Below, piece by piece: positions 15,818 to 24,290 of a DNA stretch of 30,434 bases. Made by a program: the position numbers and the translations under genes. Source of the stretch: Thermoplasmata archaeon (GTDB lineage: Archaea > Thermoplasmatota > Thermoplasmata > Thermoplasmatales > Thermoplasmataceae); contig JAJZZQ010000071.1 in NCBI GenBank assembly GCA_021797525.1, positions 1 to 30,434 of the forward strand, in the 5' to 3' direction. Below the pieces are notes generated by a model. It worked only from the letters and a program-made list of their open reading frames with translations. It did no database searches and was not told where the DNA came from. Position 1 is the stretch's first letter. Each line of letters opens with the position of its first letter.

Positions 15818-16843
15818 ATGAAGTTCATCTGCCTCAGGTGTCGGAAGGAACGCAATAACTTTGATCTCTACTGCTCTTGTGGCGGTCTTTTCAGACCGGT
15901 CCATGATTTTCAATTCAGTTCAAACTTGAAAAGCAATTTTCCATATATTTCAAAATGGGTTAGCCTGGGTGAAACTCTTACTCCTCTTATAGAAAGACAG
16001 CAATTTTTCCTGAAACTTGACTATTTTTCACCCACATATTCATACAAGGATAGAGGCACAATCACCCTCATATCCAGCCTTCTTGGAAAAATTCCTGAGG
16101 GATCAGATATAAACGAGGATTCATCTGGAAATGCTGGGGCCTCCATAGCAGCGTATGCCTCAGCGGCAGGTTTTAAACCGAATATATATGTCCCCCAAAA
16201 TGCCAGTGAGCCCAAGATAAACCAGATAAAGAGCTACGGTGCAAAAATCCATACGGTTCAAGGGTCGAGGGAAAACGTTATGGAAGCCTGCAAAAGGGCC
16301 CCTGGATTCTATGCAAGCCATGTTCTCAGGCCTGAATTCAGAGATGGGATCAGGATGCTTAGCTACGAAATCATGACACAATTGAACTGGCATGTTCCTG
16401 ATGCGGTTGTGATGCCTGTGTCAGCTGGCACACTGCTTCTCGGTGTGATATACGGATTCAGGCATCTTCTCAACTCAGGGGAAATTTCCAGGATACCACA
16501 GATTATAGCCGTACAGACCGAATTTGTCTCCCCGCTTTATCACAGGATGGAGGGATTGCAATACAATCCTCCCAGGTCATATGTTTCTGTAGCCGATGCT
16601 CTTGTCTCACAGTCGCCTCCTCTTCTGGATGAGATGTATGAATCCCTGAAAGGTTATGGAAAGGTGCTCATGGTAAGTGAGAATGAGATCATAAGTTCAA
16701 GAGAAATGCTGGCGCGGTCAGGTATACTTATTGAATATAGTTCTGCAGTAGCTTACGCAGGTGCCCTGAAACTGAAGGGATTGAAACCTGTGGTAATACT
16801 TACAGGAAATGGCCTCAAAAGTTCATACCCGAAATCCATTTGA
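15818..16843 (+). CDS. thrC: Threonine synthase-like PLP enzyme
   Basis: This 341-residue fold-type II PLP protein probably converts O-phosphohomoserine to threonine. The N-terminus carries a zinc-ribbon-like set C5-x2-C8 and C19-x-C21, common in archaeal threonine synthases. The PLP lysine is K77 in SYKDRG, the phosphate/PLP loop is SSGNAGAS (about residue 102), and the C-terminal TGNGLK is the motif typical of threonine synthase. The start lies 5 nt after EF-2, so the two are likely cotranscribed. Fold-type II enzymes share these features, so a related activity such as another lyase is possible. The GLK motif and the zinc ribbon favour ThrC. Confidence 0.8.
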   Translation: MKFICLRCRKERNNFDLYCSCGGLFRPVHDFQFSSNLKSNFPYISKWVSLGETLTPLIERQQFFLKLDYFSPTYSYKDRGTITLISSLLGKIPEGSDINEDSSGNAGASIAAYASAAGFKPNIYVPQNASEPKINQIKSYGAKIHTVQGSRENVMEACKRAPGFYASHVLRPEFRDGIRMLSYEIMTQLNWHVPDAVVMPVSAGTLLLGVIYGFRHLLNSGEISRIPQIIAVQTEFVSPLYHRMEGLQYNPPRSYVSVADALVSQSPPLLDEMYESLKGYGKVLMVSENEIISSREMLARSGILIEYSSAVAYAGALKLKGLKPVVILTGNGLKSSYPKSI

Positions 16844-16915
16844 TTGCAATTCAAAGTAATCTCCACAGATATCATTGAGATTTTCACCTTTTAACAACTG
16901 CCAGGCTCATCCAAT

Positions 16916-16924
16916 ATTATAAAT
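16916..16924 (+). promoter_or_regulatory. TATA-like box of the M20 amidohydrolase gene
   Basis: attataaat is centred 27 nt upstream of the ATG at 16947. No Shine-Dalgarno is present, so a leaderless transcript is likely. Confidence 0.5.
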
Positions 16925-16946
16925 ATTAATTATTCCTAATTGAAAT

Positions 16947-18128
16947 ATGAAAGGAGAGAACCTTCTGAAAGAGATAGAGGAGATAAATGACGAGATAGTT
17001 GCCATTAGAAGGCATATTCATGAGCATCCGGAACTTTCTTTCCATGAATCGGAGACAGAGTCTTTTATAGCCAGAAAGCTGGAGGAGTTTGGCATAGAGT
17101 TCAAAAAGGGAGTTGGAGGCCATGGTGTAGTTGGGCTGATAAAAGGAGGAAATGGAGATCGCACTATTGGCCTGAGAGCAGATATGGATGCATTGCCTGT
17201 CACTGAGGAGACTGGGCTCCCATTCTCTTCAAAAGTTCCCGGGGTGATGCATGCCTGTGGACATGACTCTCATGTTGCCATGCTTCTTGGTGCGGCTAAA
17301 ATACTCGCAAAACATCGAAACGAACTGAAACAAAATGTCAAGTTTCTCTTCCAGCCAGCCGAAGAGGATGGAGGGGAGGGAGGTGCACTACCGATGATAA
17401 AGGCCGGTGCACTGGAAAATCCGCATGTGGATCACGTATTTGGCATTCATGTTATGAGTAATTCACCATCGGGGACTATCGCAATAAGATCCGGCCCGGT
17501 AATGGCGGCCCCTGATCTCTTTAAAATAGAAATAATAGGGAAAGGTGGTCACGGTTCAGAGCCAAATGAGGCCATAGATCCTATTTTCATCGGTGCACAG
17601 GTGATCAATTCAATCTATGGAATAAGGGCAAGATTCATGAATCAGGTCAAACCTCTCGTTATATCTGTCTGTATGGTTTCAAGTGGAACGAAGGATAACA
17701 TAATACCGGAAAAAATGCACATGGAGGGAACCATAAGAACTCTGGACGAGACAATGAGGGCAGAAGTCAAAAGGAAGATGAGTGAAATTGTTCCCAGAAT
17801 AATAGAGGGATTCGGTGCGAAAGGCCACATATCTTTCAAGGAAAATGCCTATCCAGTAACATATAACGATCCCGCTTCGACTGAAAAAGTTATAGAGATT
17901 CTGAAAACTATTCCGCAATTCAAGGTAATTGACATTGGCCCTATCATGGGTGGAGAGGATGTGTCGCGTTTCCTGGAGGAAGCGCCCGGTACGTACTATT
18001 TTATGGGAACAAGGAATGAAGAAAAAAACCTGGTATTCCCTAATCATTCGTCAAAGTTTGCCGCAGATGAGGATATTCTGAAGTATGGAACACTCTCACA
18101 TGTGCTCATTGCACTTAATTTCGAGTAA
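16947..18128 (+). CDS. M20D-family amidohydrolase / carboxypeptidase
   Basis: This 393-residue metallohydrolase belongs to the hippurate hydrolase/N-acyl-amino-acid amidohydrolase/CPSA group. Metal-binding motifs are readable: ADMDALP (residues 78-84), MHACGHDSH (C104, H106), PAEEDGGEGG (E139-E140), GIHVM (H168) and a C-terminal NHSSKF histidine. A dimerisation lid domain occupies about residues 185-300 (GKGGHGSEP onwards). It probably removes an acyl group or cleaves a C-terminal residue from a small peptide; the substrate is not predictable. It is monocistronic, with a leaderless-type promoter, and converges on the OsmC-like gene with a 59-bp gap. Confidence 0.92.
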   Translation: MKGENLLKEIEEINDEIVAIRRHIHEHPELSFHESETESFIARKLEEFGIEFKKGVGGHGVVGLIKGGNGDRTIGLRADMDALPVTEETGLPFSSKVPGVMHACGHDSHVAMLLGAAKILAKHRNELKQNVKFLFQPAEEDGGEGGALPMIKAGALENPHVDHVFGIHVMSNSPSGTIAIRSGPVMAAPDLFKIEIIGKGGHGSEPNEAIDPIFIGAQVINSIYGIRARFMNQVKPLVISVCMVSSGTKDNIIPEKMHMEGTIRTLDETMRAEVKRKMSEIVPRIIEGFGAKGHISFKENAYPVTYNDPASTEKVIEILKTIPQFKVIDIGPIMGGEDVSRFLEEAPGTYYFMGTRNEEKNLVFPNHSSKFAADEDILKYGTLSHVLIALNFE

Positions 18129-18187
18129 TACAAGAATATCTCTCTGAAGAAGAAATTGAACCGAGCCGGGTCCACAGAGATTAAATG

Positions 18188-18646
18188 TTATGCAAGGGAA
18201 GGGTCTGGTTTTTTCTCTTTATCAATACTTTTTCCGTTTATTGTGAGGCTATACCTTAGATCGGTTCCACCACGTATAGCAAGTATGGAAACACTGCAAT
18301 ACTTGGTTAGAGAGAGGTTAATTGCTTTCCTTACCTTATCTGGATCAATGTCACCTTCGAACATGAAATGGATGTCAGCCCATTTAACTACCTTGGGATG
18401 CTCCTCTTCACGTTCCGCTCTCACTTTTACTCTGAAATCTGTGTAATTCTGTCTCATCTTGGCAAGAATTGAAATGACATCACCACTGGTACATCCAGCC
18501 ATCCCGAATAGCAGAAACTGTGTTGGGGAATACATCCGGGTATTATCTGCGGATGGTTCTTTTATAACAACTTCCTCCATTTCAGGATCTGAAGATACCA
18601 GGCCTTTGTTCCGCTGTAGCTTGAAATTTACCTCTAGTGAAGACAT
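18188..18646 (-). CDS. OsmC-family protein
   Basis: This 152-residue OsmC/Ohr-fold protein reduces organic or sulfur-linked peroxide substrates through a cysteine pair in characterised members. C52 lies in FGMAGCTSGDVISIL at the start of the long central helix and C117 in LTKYCSVS; both positions match the family's reactive and resolving cysteines. The N-terminal strands and C-terminal GTDLRYSLTING strand complete the fold. It is the third gene of a leftward operon, 5 nt after the DUF1641 gene and downstream of an SQR-like flavoprotein. That context suggests a role in sulfane sulfur or persulfide handling (inference). It resembles the YhfA-like OsmC subgroup more than Ohr, by eye only. Confidence 0.88.
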   Translation of the reverse strand: MSSLEVNFKLQRNKGLVSSDPEMEEVVIKEPSADNTRMYSPTQFLLFGMAGCTSGDVISILAKMRQNYTDFRVKVRAEREEEHPKVVKWADIHFMFEGDIDPDKVRKAINLSLTKYCSVSILAIRGGTDLRYSLTINGKSIDKEKKPDPSLA

Positions 18647-18651
18647 TTTTA

Positions 18652-19110
18652 TCAGTCTTCCGGGACTTTCTTCAACGCCATTCCAATGGCTTTAAGAGCG
18701 TTAAGTACTGCGGTAAGACCAGCAGAAGTTTCCGGGTCCTTCAGCATGGCATACAACCTCAGGAAGGAAGTTGCCTCAGGGTTTTTTGCACCTACTACCA
18801 TGCCTTCCCATATAGCCTCCGAATTATAGAGTATAGAATTTATTGCGTTAGAGGACATTTCACTGGACATAGAATGTACGAGGGCTGATAGAAGATTCAT
18901 GGCTTTCTGGGCTCCATGCAGAAATTCCTTGGAGCTCACAAGATGCGACAGGTGTTCCAGGCTGTCAAGTATACCAGTTTCCTTAAGGTTAACTATTACT
19001 TTGATTGCAGCCTCAAGCTGGCCGGTATTTTCCATAATTTCTTTCAGAAATAACTCTATGTTATCCTGAGGCTGTCCCTGAAATTCCTTCTGTTTCTGTT
19101 CTTCTGACAT
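18652..19110 (-). CDS. DUF1641 family protein
   Basis: This 152-residue helical protein shows the features of DUF1641: repeated amphipathic helices, and a C-terminal region with MLKDPETSAGLTAVL and then LKAIGMAL near the end. DUF1641 proteins commonly occur beside FAD/NAD-dependent oxidoreductases or formate dehydrogenase-like proteins, but their function is not established. Its ATG directly follows the TGA of the SQR-like flavoprotein gene (TGAATG), so the two are probably translationally coupled. A membrane-recruitment or assembly partner of the flavoprotein is a reasonable inference. There are no cysteines, so it is not itself a redox carrier. Confidence 0.85.
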   Translation of the reverse strand: MSEEQKQKEFQGQPQDNIELFLKEIMENTGQLEAAIKVIVNLKETGILDSLEHLSHLVSSKEFLHGAQKAMNLLSALVHSMSSEMSSNAINSILYNSEAIWEGMVVGAKNPEATSFLRLYAMLKDPETSAGLTAVLNALKAIGMALKKVPED

Positions 19111-20250
19111 TCAGATCATCCCCCTTAATATAGATGAGAAGTAAGTATCTGCGGAATAATTCCTTATAAGAAAATTCCCGGGACTCTCTGGGCCCATTGA
19201 AATATCTCCAGAAGCGTTCCCATCATAAGAAGCCGCCTTGTCCTTGCCTGTAATGATTATTCCATGTGTTGAGTCCCTGTATTCTGGCTCTGACAGTCCT
19301 GAAACACAATCTGCCACTATTCTCGAGGAGACAAACATTGCCTGCCTGTGCGCAGACACTGCTGAGCGGAATATTGTATTCCTCTGTGCATCACCTATTG
19401 CATAGGTATCGTCATAACCGCCCACAGTTAGATTCTTTGGATCAACTTTGGCATATCCGTACTCATCAACAGCAGAAATGTCAGATATTAACCCTCTCCC
19501 CCTCATTGGTGGAGATGCCACCAGCAAATTGTACTTGACTTTCTGGCCATCTGAAAGAACAACTTCCTTGTTCTTGCTGTCAACAGATGTTATTTCAGCT
19601 TTCTTATGTACCTCTATGCCGCACTTTTCCATGATGGGGGAAAGCAATGACGCAAATTTGCTGAAAGAATTTTCATCATTAGGTGTAAGAAAAACAACAG
19701 GGCTCTTTCCATCGAGCGAATGCTCTTTAATATAATCCTTCATTAAAAGTGAAAACTCTGCAAGGGTGGGAAAATAGGCATCACTTCTGTTGGAGGACCC
19801 AACAACTATCTGGCCGCCATTGAAGCTTTTCATATATTCTCTGATTTCAAGTGAATGCTGGAGGTCGAAGAAATGTTTTGCCTCTCCTTCGTATCCTGGA
19901 AGTTCCTCAGGCGCATTTCTGTTTCCAGAAGCAATTATGAGGTAATCTGCTACCATGGACCTGCCGGATCTTAAGAATACGGCCCTCTGCTTTACATCTA
20001 TCCGGATCACATCATCTGTGATGTAATCAATTCCATAGTTAAGGAGAAAGTTGGTTGGTCTGACGCTTTTTCTGTAATTCCTGTAGCCGAATGGAATAAG
20101 CACCCCATCCGCCTTGTAGAAATGTCTGGATGCGTTTCCAACAACAGTAACTTCAAGTTCACTTAAGGTGGTAGAGAATCTCAGCTTGTTAGCAGCTGCA
20201 ATTCCCGCAGTTCCATCGCCTACTATTACAACTTTTTTAGGTGTAGCCAT
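19111..20250 (-). CDS. SQR-like FAD/NAD(P)-dependent oxidoreductase lacking redox cysteines
   Basis: This 379-residue two-dinucleotide-binding-domain flavoprotein is related to sulfide:quinone oxidoreductase and type II NADH dehydrogenase. It has VVIVGDGTAGIAAA (residues 7-20, FAD-binding), LIIASGNR (104-111), a second nucleotide fold from about 146 (QIVVGSSNRS) and the FAD-closing YAIGDA (283-288). Only C210 and C315 are present. The segment where SQR has its essential cysteine (about residues 155-166, DAYFPTLAEF) has none, so canonical sulfide oxidation is unlikely. The C-terminal stretch FLIRNYSADTYFSSIL may sit on the membrane. It heads a leftward operon with DUF1641 and OsmC proteins. 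The electron donor and acceptor are unknown. Confidence 0.88.
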   Translation of the reverse strand: MATPKKVVIVGDGTAGIAAANKLRFSTTLSELEVTVVGNASRHFYKADGVLIPFGYRNYRKSVRPTNFLLNYGIDYITDDVIRIDVKQRAVFLRSGRSMVADYLIIASGNRNAPEELPGYEGEAKHFFDLQHSLEIREYMKSFNGGQIVVGSSNRSDAYFPTLAEFSLLMKDYIKEHSLDGKSPVVFLTPNDENSFSKFASLLSPIMEKCGIEVHKKAEITSVDSKNKEVVLSDGQKVKYNLLVASPPMRGRGLISDISAVDEYGYAKVDPKNLTVGGYDDTYAIGDAQRNTIFRSAVSAHRQAMFVSSRIVADCVSGLSEPEYRDSTHGIIITGKDKAASYDGNASGDISMGPESPGNFLIRNYSADTYFSSILRGMI

Positions 20251-20485
20251 CTAGGATTCACTTCCATTGAAATTTTTGACCAATGGGCTCAAAGAGTAAT
20301 TGAGTAAAATAACTCGACTTTTTCTGATTTCCGAATCATTTAATGAGCCCCTTTTCACGCACTTTTATCGTAACTTGTTATTTGTAGTTTTCTCAGAGAA
20401 TGATCAAATGGAACCAAAAGTTAGCACACTTCCCTACATTGAGCAGTTGTTACTGTAATTCAAGAATTCATCAGGGTGCATCATG

Positions 20486-20494
20486 ATTAATATA
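20486..20494 (+). promoter_or_regulatory. TATA-like box of rpoL
   Basis: attaatata is centred 25 nt upstream of the ATG at 20515. It supports a leaderless start there rather than at the in-frame ATG at 20494, which overlaps the box itself. Confidence 0.55.
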
Positions 20495-20514
20495 TGTGCA
20501 GCCGATTCTCCCCC

Positions 20515-20826
20515 ATGGAGTGTTCCTTTAAGGTAATTGATAAGGGAAAGGACAGTATTACACTTGAAATGCTAAATTATGACAACACTCTGTTGAGACC
20601 ATTAATAGACGAGATACTTCAGGATGAACAGGTTAAGGAGGCAAGATACTTCATCAAGCATCCAAAGATTGATAATCCAAAGATCTTCATAAAAGTCAAG
20701 AGTGGAAAACCACAGGCTGCACTGAAGCGCTCTATTAAAAAACTCGGGAAATTGTATGAAACAATAGAGGCTGATCTTCAGAAAGAAATCAAACAGAAGG
20801 AGCCAAAAAAGGCCAAAGCAGAATAA
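20515..20826 (+). CDS. rpoL: DNA-directed RNA polymerase subunit L (Rpo11)
   Basis: This 103-residue assembly-platform subunit is homologous to eukaryotic Rpb11 and the alpha N-terminal domain; it pairs with RpoD. Diagnostic sequences are DNTLLRPLIDEIL (about residues 22-34), ARYFIKHPKIDNPKIFI and the following helix ALKRSIKKLG. The C-terminus is a lysine-rich tail. The start at 20515 is chosen because the protein then begins directly with the first strand (ECSFKVIDKG) and lies 25 nt after a TATA-like box. It is the first gene of a rightward cluster continuing with Trm-G10 and the chaperone genes. Confidence 0.94.
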   Translation: MECSFKVIDKGKDSITLEMLNYDNTLLRPLIDEILQDEQVKEARYFIKHPKIDNPKIFIKVKSGKPQAALKRSIKKLGKLYETIEADLQKEIKQKEPKKAKAE

Positions 20827-20839
20827 GAAAAAGTGGTAA

Positions 20840-20914
20840 TTTTGGAATTTTTTCGCAGAGATATATGGGGATTTTCCTTCTGCTTACAGGTATGAGATAG
20901 AGACGTTATCAAGT
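20840..20914 (+). other. N-terminal coding extension of Trm-G10 without a usable start codon
   Basis: The Trm-G10 frame is open from 20840, just after TAA at 20837, to the TTG at 20915. These codons read (W-N)FFAEIYGDFPSAYRYEIETL, which matches the conserved N-terminus of archaeal Trm-G10/THUMP proteins. No ATG, GTG or TTG lies in this frame. A TTG at 20842 sits one frame off, immediately before the T6 run at 20848-20853. Removing one T would give MEFFAEIYGDF and a normal start 15 nt after the rpoL stop. An indel in the sequence, a true mutation, or a non-canonical start are the alternatives. Confidence 0.65.
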
Positions 20915-21808
20915 TTGACCCAAGACTTCTCGATTCAGACGATCAATGATAATTTTTTTACTGGCGTTGGAGAGTTCAGTGGTTTAACCAGCGCAAGTTC
21001 GATCAGGAGGTTGTCCTCAATTCTGTGGTCAGGAGAGAATATAAATGACGCTTGTTATCTTACATTGCCCTCTGGTAAATTCTATGTAAGGGTTAAAGAT
21101 TACAGAAAATGTCATGATTCCTCTCAGGAAACAGTAATCGGTGAACTGTTAAATGGAAAGGGGAGGATCGACTTTAGTTCTCCTGATTTTATTGTAAGGG
21201 CATATCATGCTGACAGGTGGTATATATGCATTGAAAAATGGAATAATACTCAGCTTAGCAGCCTTGAGAGAAGGGCACCTTTGAGGCCATTCTTTTCACC
21301 CATCTCGCTGTCCCCAAGAACTGCAAGGCTTATGATTAACATTTCAGCAACAAAATCTGGTGATCTTGTTCTGGACCCTTTCTGCGGAACAGGAGGCATA
21401 CTTATTGAGGCAGCACTCATGGGACGAAGGATTATGGGCAATGATTTCTCACTGGCAATGACATCCGGGACAAAACTGAACCTGAAATATTACGGAATAA
21501 GAGATTTCAGCATATTTAACTCAGATATACTCTCCTTTGACCCAGGGAGAAAAGTCGATGCTGTGGTTACGGATTTTCCTTACGGCCGCAATTCCCTTGT
21601 TTCGGACAGAGATTTTAAGGTATTCTACACCGGGGCACTTTCCAGAATATCCGGATTTCTAAAGGAGAAAGGAAGGCTGGTCTTGATGATCAATGATCCA
21701 TCTCTCTTAACAATTCCAGGAAACCTGCATATATTGAAAACTGTGAGCTTTAGAGTGCACCGTTCACTTACAAGGCACATAATGGTATTGGAGAAAATAA
21801 GTGTCTGA
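20915..21808 (+). CDS. trmG10: tRNA (guanine(10)-N2)-methyltransferase, Trm-G10/Trm11 type
   Basis: This enzyme dimethylates G10 of tRNA in archaea. The in-frame part from the first canonical start (TTG) is 297 residues. A THUMP-like N-terminal region is followed by APLRPFFSPISLSPRTARLMIN, the characteristic linker. The SAM-binding motif I is DPFCGTGGILIEA (about residues 154-166). The catalytic motif IV is TDFPYG instead of the common D-P-P-Y. The true N-terminus is probably about 24 residues longer (see 20840-20914), which would bring the length to about 320, near the family norm. It follows rpoL closely, and the grpE promoter begins just after its stop. Confidence 0.85.
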   Translation: MTQDFSIQTINDNFFTGVGEFSGLTSASSIRRLSSILWSGENINDACYLTLPSGKFYVRVKDYRKCHDSSQETVIGELLNGKGRIDFSSPDFIVRAYHADRWYICIEKWNNTQLSSLERRAPLRPFFSPISLSPRTARLMINISATKSGDLVLDPFCGTGGILIEAALMGRRIMGNDFSLAMTSGTKLNLKYYGIRDFSIFNSDILSFDPGRKVDAVVTDFPYGRNSLVSDRDFKVFYTGALSRISGFLKEKGRLVLMINDPSLLTIPGNLHILKTVSFRVHRSLTRHIMVLEKISV

Positions 21809-21815
21809 AGCTATG

Positions 21816-21825
21816 TATTTATATA
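21816..21825 (+). promoter_or_regulatory. TATA-like box of the grpE-dnaK-dnaJ cluster
   Basis: tatttatata is centred about 28 nt upstream of the grpE ATG at 21848 and overlaps the region right after the Trm-G10 stop. It is the best TATA-like sequence before the chaperone genes, consistent with a separate heat-inducible promoter (inference). I see no CIRCE-type inverted repeat. Confidence 0.5.
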
Positions 21826-21847
21826 GAAGAACAAATTTACTTACAGA

Positions 21848-22390
21848 ATGTATTCCCGGACAACAATAAGCCAGAGGTTAAGTTCACCCTTAAAGTATGA
21901 AATTGAGCTTTCAAAAAAATATGGCGCAGAAATGAGGAAAACAGACGCTTCACAATTTAAAGAAACAATTGAATCTCTCAATGCAAAGATAAAGGATTAT
22001 GAAAATCTCACTCTGAGGCAGAGAGCAGAGATGGAGAATTACTCCAGAGCAAAGGAGAAAGAGATTTCCCGGATTACCCTGAATGCTTCACACGATGTAA
22101 TCAGGAATATTCTTCCAGTGGTAGATGCACTGGATTCTGCTATCGGTTCATCCAAGGAGGCAGACAATCTAAGGGCACTTAGAACATCACTCTTGAAGGT
22201 GCTTGAGAAATACGGCCTCAGAGAAATACCTGCAAAAGGTGAGAAGTTCGATCCGTTTCTGCATGAAGCTGTAGCAGTAGTAAATGCTAAAGAGGATGGT
22301 ATAATTCAGGAAGAATATCAGAAGGGATACAAGCTCAATGATGAGGTCCTGAGGACTTCAAAAGTGGTAGTAGGAAAAAAAGGTGATTAA
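21848..22390 (+). CDS. grpE: GrpE nucleotide exchange factor
   Basis: This 180-residue exchange factor releases ADP from DnaK. The N-terminal half is a long charged coiled coil (about residues 35-85) with the conserved [16 protein letters not shown]. The C-terminal head has the family motifs FDPFLHEAV and [15 protein letters not shown]. The length is typical. Its stop is 2 nt before the dnaK ATG, so the two are co-translated. The gene order grpE-dnaK-dnaJ is the bacterial-type arrangement that several archaea acquired. Confidence 0.95.
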   Translation: MYSRTTISQRLSSPLKYEIELSKKYGAEMRKTDASQFKETIESLNAKIKDYENLTLRQRAEMENYSRAKEKEISRITLNASHDVIRNILPVVDALDSAIGSSKEADNLRALRTSLLKVLEKYGLREIPAKGEKFDPFLHEAVAVVNAKEDGIIQEEYQKGYKLNDEVLRTSKVVVGKKGD

Positions 22391-22392
22391 AT

Positions 22393-24267
22393 ATGTCGAA
22401 AATAATAGGAATAGATCTTGGAACCAGTAATTCAGCAGCTGCCGTAGTCATCAGTGGTAAGCCAACAATCATTCCCAGTGCCGAAGGGGTCTCACTTGGG
22501 GGGAAAGCCTTTCCAAGTTATGTGGGATTCACAAAGGATGGGGAAATGCTTGTGGGTGAACCGGCCAGGAGGCAAGCATTACTCAATCCCGAAGGAACGA
22601 TATATGCTGCTAAGAGAAAGATGGGAACAGATTTTAAGTTCAAGGTGAGGGACAAGGAGTTCACTCCACAGCAGATTTCAGCATTCATTCTTCAGAAAAT
22701 TAAAAGGGATGCAGAGGCTTTCTTAGGTGAGGAAGTTAAGGAAGCTGTTATTACGGTCCCAGCATATTTTAACGATAATCAGAGACAGGCAACAAAGGAT
22801 GCTGGGCTCATAGCCGGCCTCGAGGTAAAGAGAATTATAAATGAGCCAACAGCAGCATCACTTGCCTATGGAATAGATAAACAGAAGGAATCACAGAAAA
22901 TACTTGTTTTTGATCTGGGTGGAGGCACACTTGATGTTACAATAATGGACTTTGGGGACGGAGTGTTTGAGGTCGTTTCAACCTCTGGAGATACACATCT
23001 TGGTGGAACTGATATGGATGATGCTATCATCAATTTCCTTGTTGACGATTTCAAGAAGAAGGAGGGGATTGATCTCTCTAAGGACAAGAATGCATTCATC
23101 CGATTGAAAGATGCTGCCGAAAAGGCAAAGATCGAGCTTTCGACCTCAATGAGCAGTGAAATCAATCTTCCATACATAACAGCAACACAGGATGGCCCTA
23201 AACATCTGCAGTTCAACCTGACAAGAGCTAAGTTCGAGGAACTGATCTCATCTGTGGTCAATAGATGCAGAGGGCCTCTGGATAATGCCCTTCAATCAGG
23301 AAAGCTTTCCAAGTCTGACGTTTCAAGGATTATAATGGTTGGAGGACCAACAAGGATACCACTGGTCAGAAAGTTTGTTGAGGATTACTTTGGTAAGAAG
23401 GTTGAAGGCGGTGTAGACCCAATGGAGTGCGTAGCAATGGGGGCAGCCATACAGGGTGCAGTTCTTGCAGGAGAAATCAAAGACATAGTCCTGCTGGATG
23501 TCACTCCTCTGACTCTTGGAATAGAGACTCTTGGTGGAGTTATGACACCTCTAATTCCAGCAAACACCACAATACCAACCAAGAAATCTCAGGTTTTCAC
23601 AACTGCCGCAGATATGCAGACTGCTGTTACTATTCACATTGTGCAGGGTGAAAGGACAATGGCTTCAGACAATGTGTCACTTGGAATGTTTAATCTGGTA
23701 GGTATACCTCCAGCTCCCAGAGGAATTCCTCAAATCGAAGTTACATTTGATATTGATGCAAATGGCATTCTGAATGTTTCAGCACAGGACAAGGGTTCAG
23801 GGAAGAGCCAGAGCATTTCAATTACTGCCACGAACAAGCTCTCAAAGGAGGAAGTGGAAAAGATGAAGAAACAGGCGGAGGAATTTGCTGAGCAGGACAA
23901 AAAGAAAAAAGAAGAGATAGAGAAACTTAACACTGCTGAAACTCTCGCCTATACCGTGGAAAAAACAGTCAACGATGCCAAGGACAAAATTGACGAGAAA
24001 ACTCGCAAGGATATTCTTGATGAGGTCAAGCAGTTGAGGGATGCAATCACTGCAAAAGATGTTTCGAAGGTGGACACTTTGAGCGAAAGCCTTTCAAAGA
24101 AGATTCAGGAAGTGGGTGCCAAGATGTACCAGTCTTCAACTCCTCCACCAGGTCCTGAGCAGGAGCAGTCTCAGCAGAGTTCCGGGACAGAGGGTCCGCA
24201 GGCAGAGGGGCAGACTTCAGAAGGCCAGGACCAGAAGGTTTACGATACCTCCTATAAGGAAAAGTAA
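22393..24267 (+). CDS. dnaK: Chaperone DnaK (Hsp70)
   Basis: This 624-residue ATP-dependent chaperone begins [11 protein letters not shown] (phosphate 1 loop). It contains [19 protein letters not shown], the phosphate 2 motif [12 protein letters not shown], the adenosine motif [12 protein letters not shown] and the interdomain linker [16 protein letters not shown]. The substrate-binding domain is followed by a helical lid and a Gln/Gly/Pro-rich disordered tail (about residues 585-615) ending without the bacterial EEV motif. The tail is somewhat unlike neighbouring genes in composition, as is common for DnaK. It works with GrpE upstream and DnaJ 23 nt downstream. Confidence 0.98.
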   Translation: MSKIIGIDLGTSNSAAAVVISGKPTIIPSAEGVSLGGKAFPSYVGFTKDGEMLVGEPARRQALLNPEGTIYAAKRKMGTDFKFKVRDKEFTPQQISAFILQKIKRDAEAFLGEEVKEAVITVPAYFNDNQRQATKDAGLIAGLEVKRIINEPTAASLAYGIDKQKESQKILVFDLGGGTLDVTIMDFGDGVFEVVSTSGDTHLGGTDMDDAIINFLVDDFKKKEGIDLSKDKNAFIRLKDAAEKAKIELSTSMSSEINLPYITATQDGPKHLQFNLTRAKFEELISSVVNRCRGPLDNALQSGKLSKSDVSRIIMVGGPTRIPLVRKFVEDYFGKKVEGGVDPMECVAMGAAIQGAVLAGEIKDIVLLDVTPLTLGIETLGGVMTPLIPANTTIPTKKSQVFTTAADMQTAVTIHIVQGERTMASDNVSLGMFNLVGIPPAPRGIPQIEVTFDIDANGILNVSAQDKGSGKSQSISITATNKLSKEEVEKMKKQAEEFAEQDKKKKEEIEKLNTAETLAYTVEKTVNDAKDKIDEKTRKDILDEVKQLRDAITAKDVSKVDTLSESLSKKIQEVGAKMYQSSTPPPGPEQEQSQQSSGTEGPQAEGQTSEGQDQKVYDTSYKEK

Positions 24268-24290
24268 ACATCCGGTCCAGGGTATTTTAA

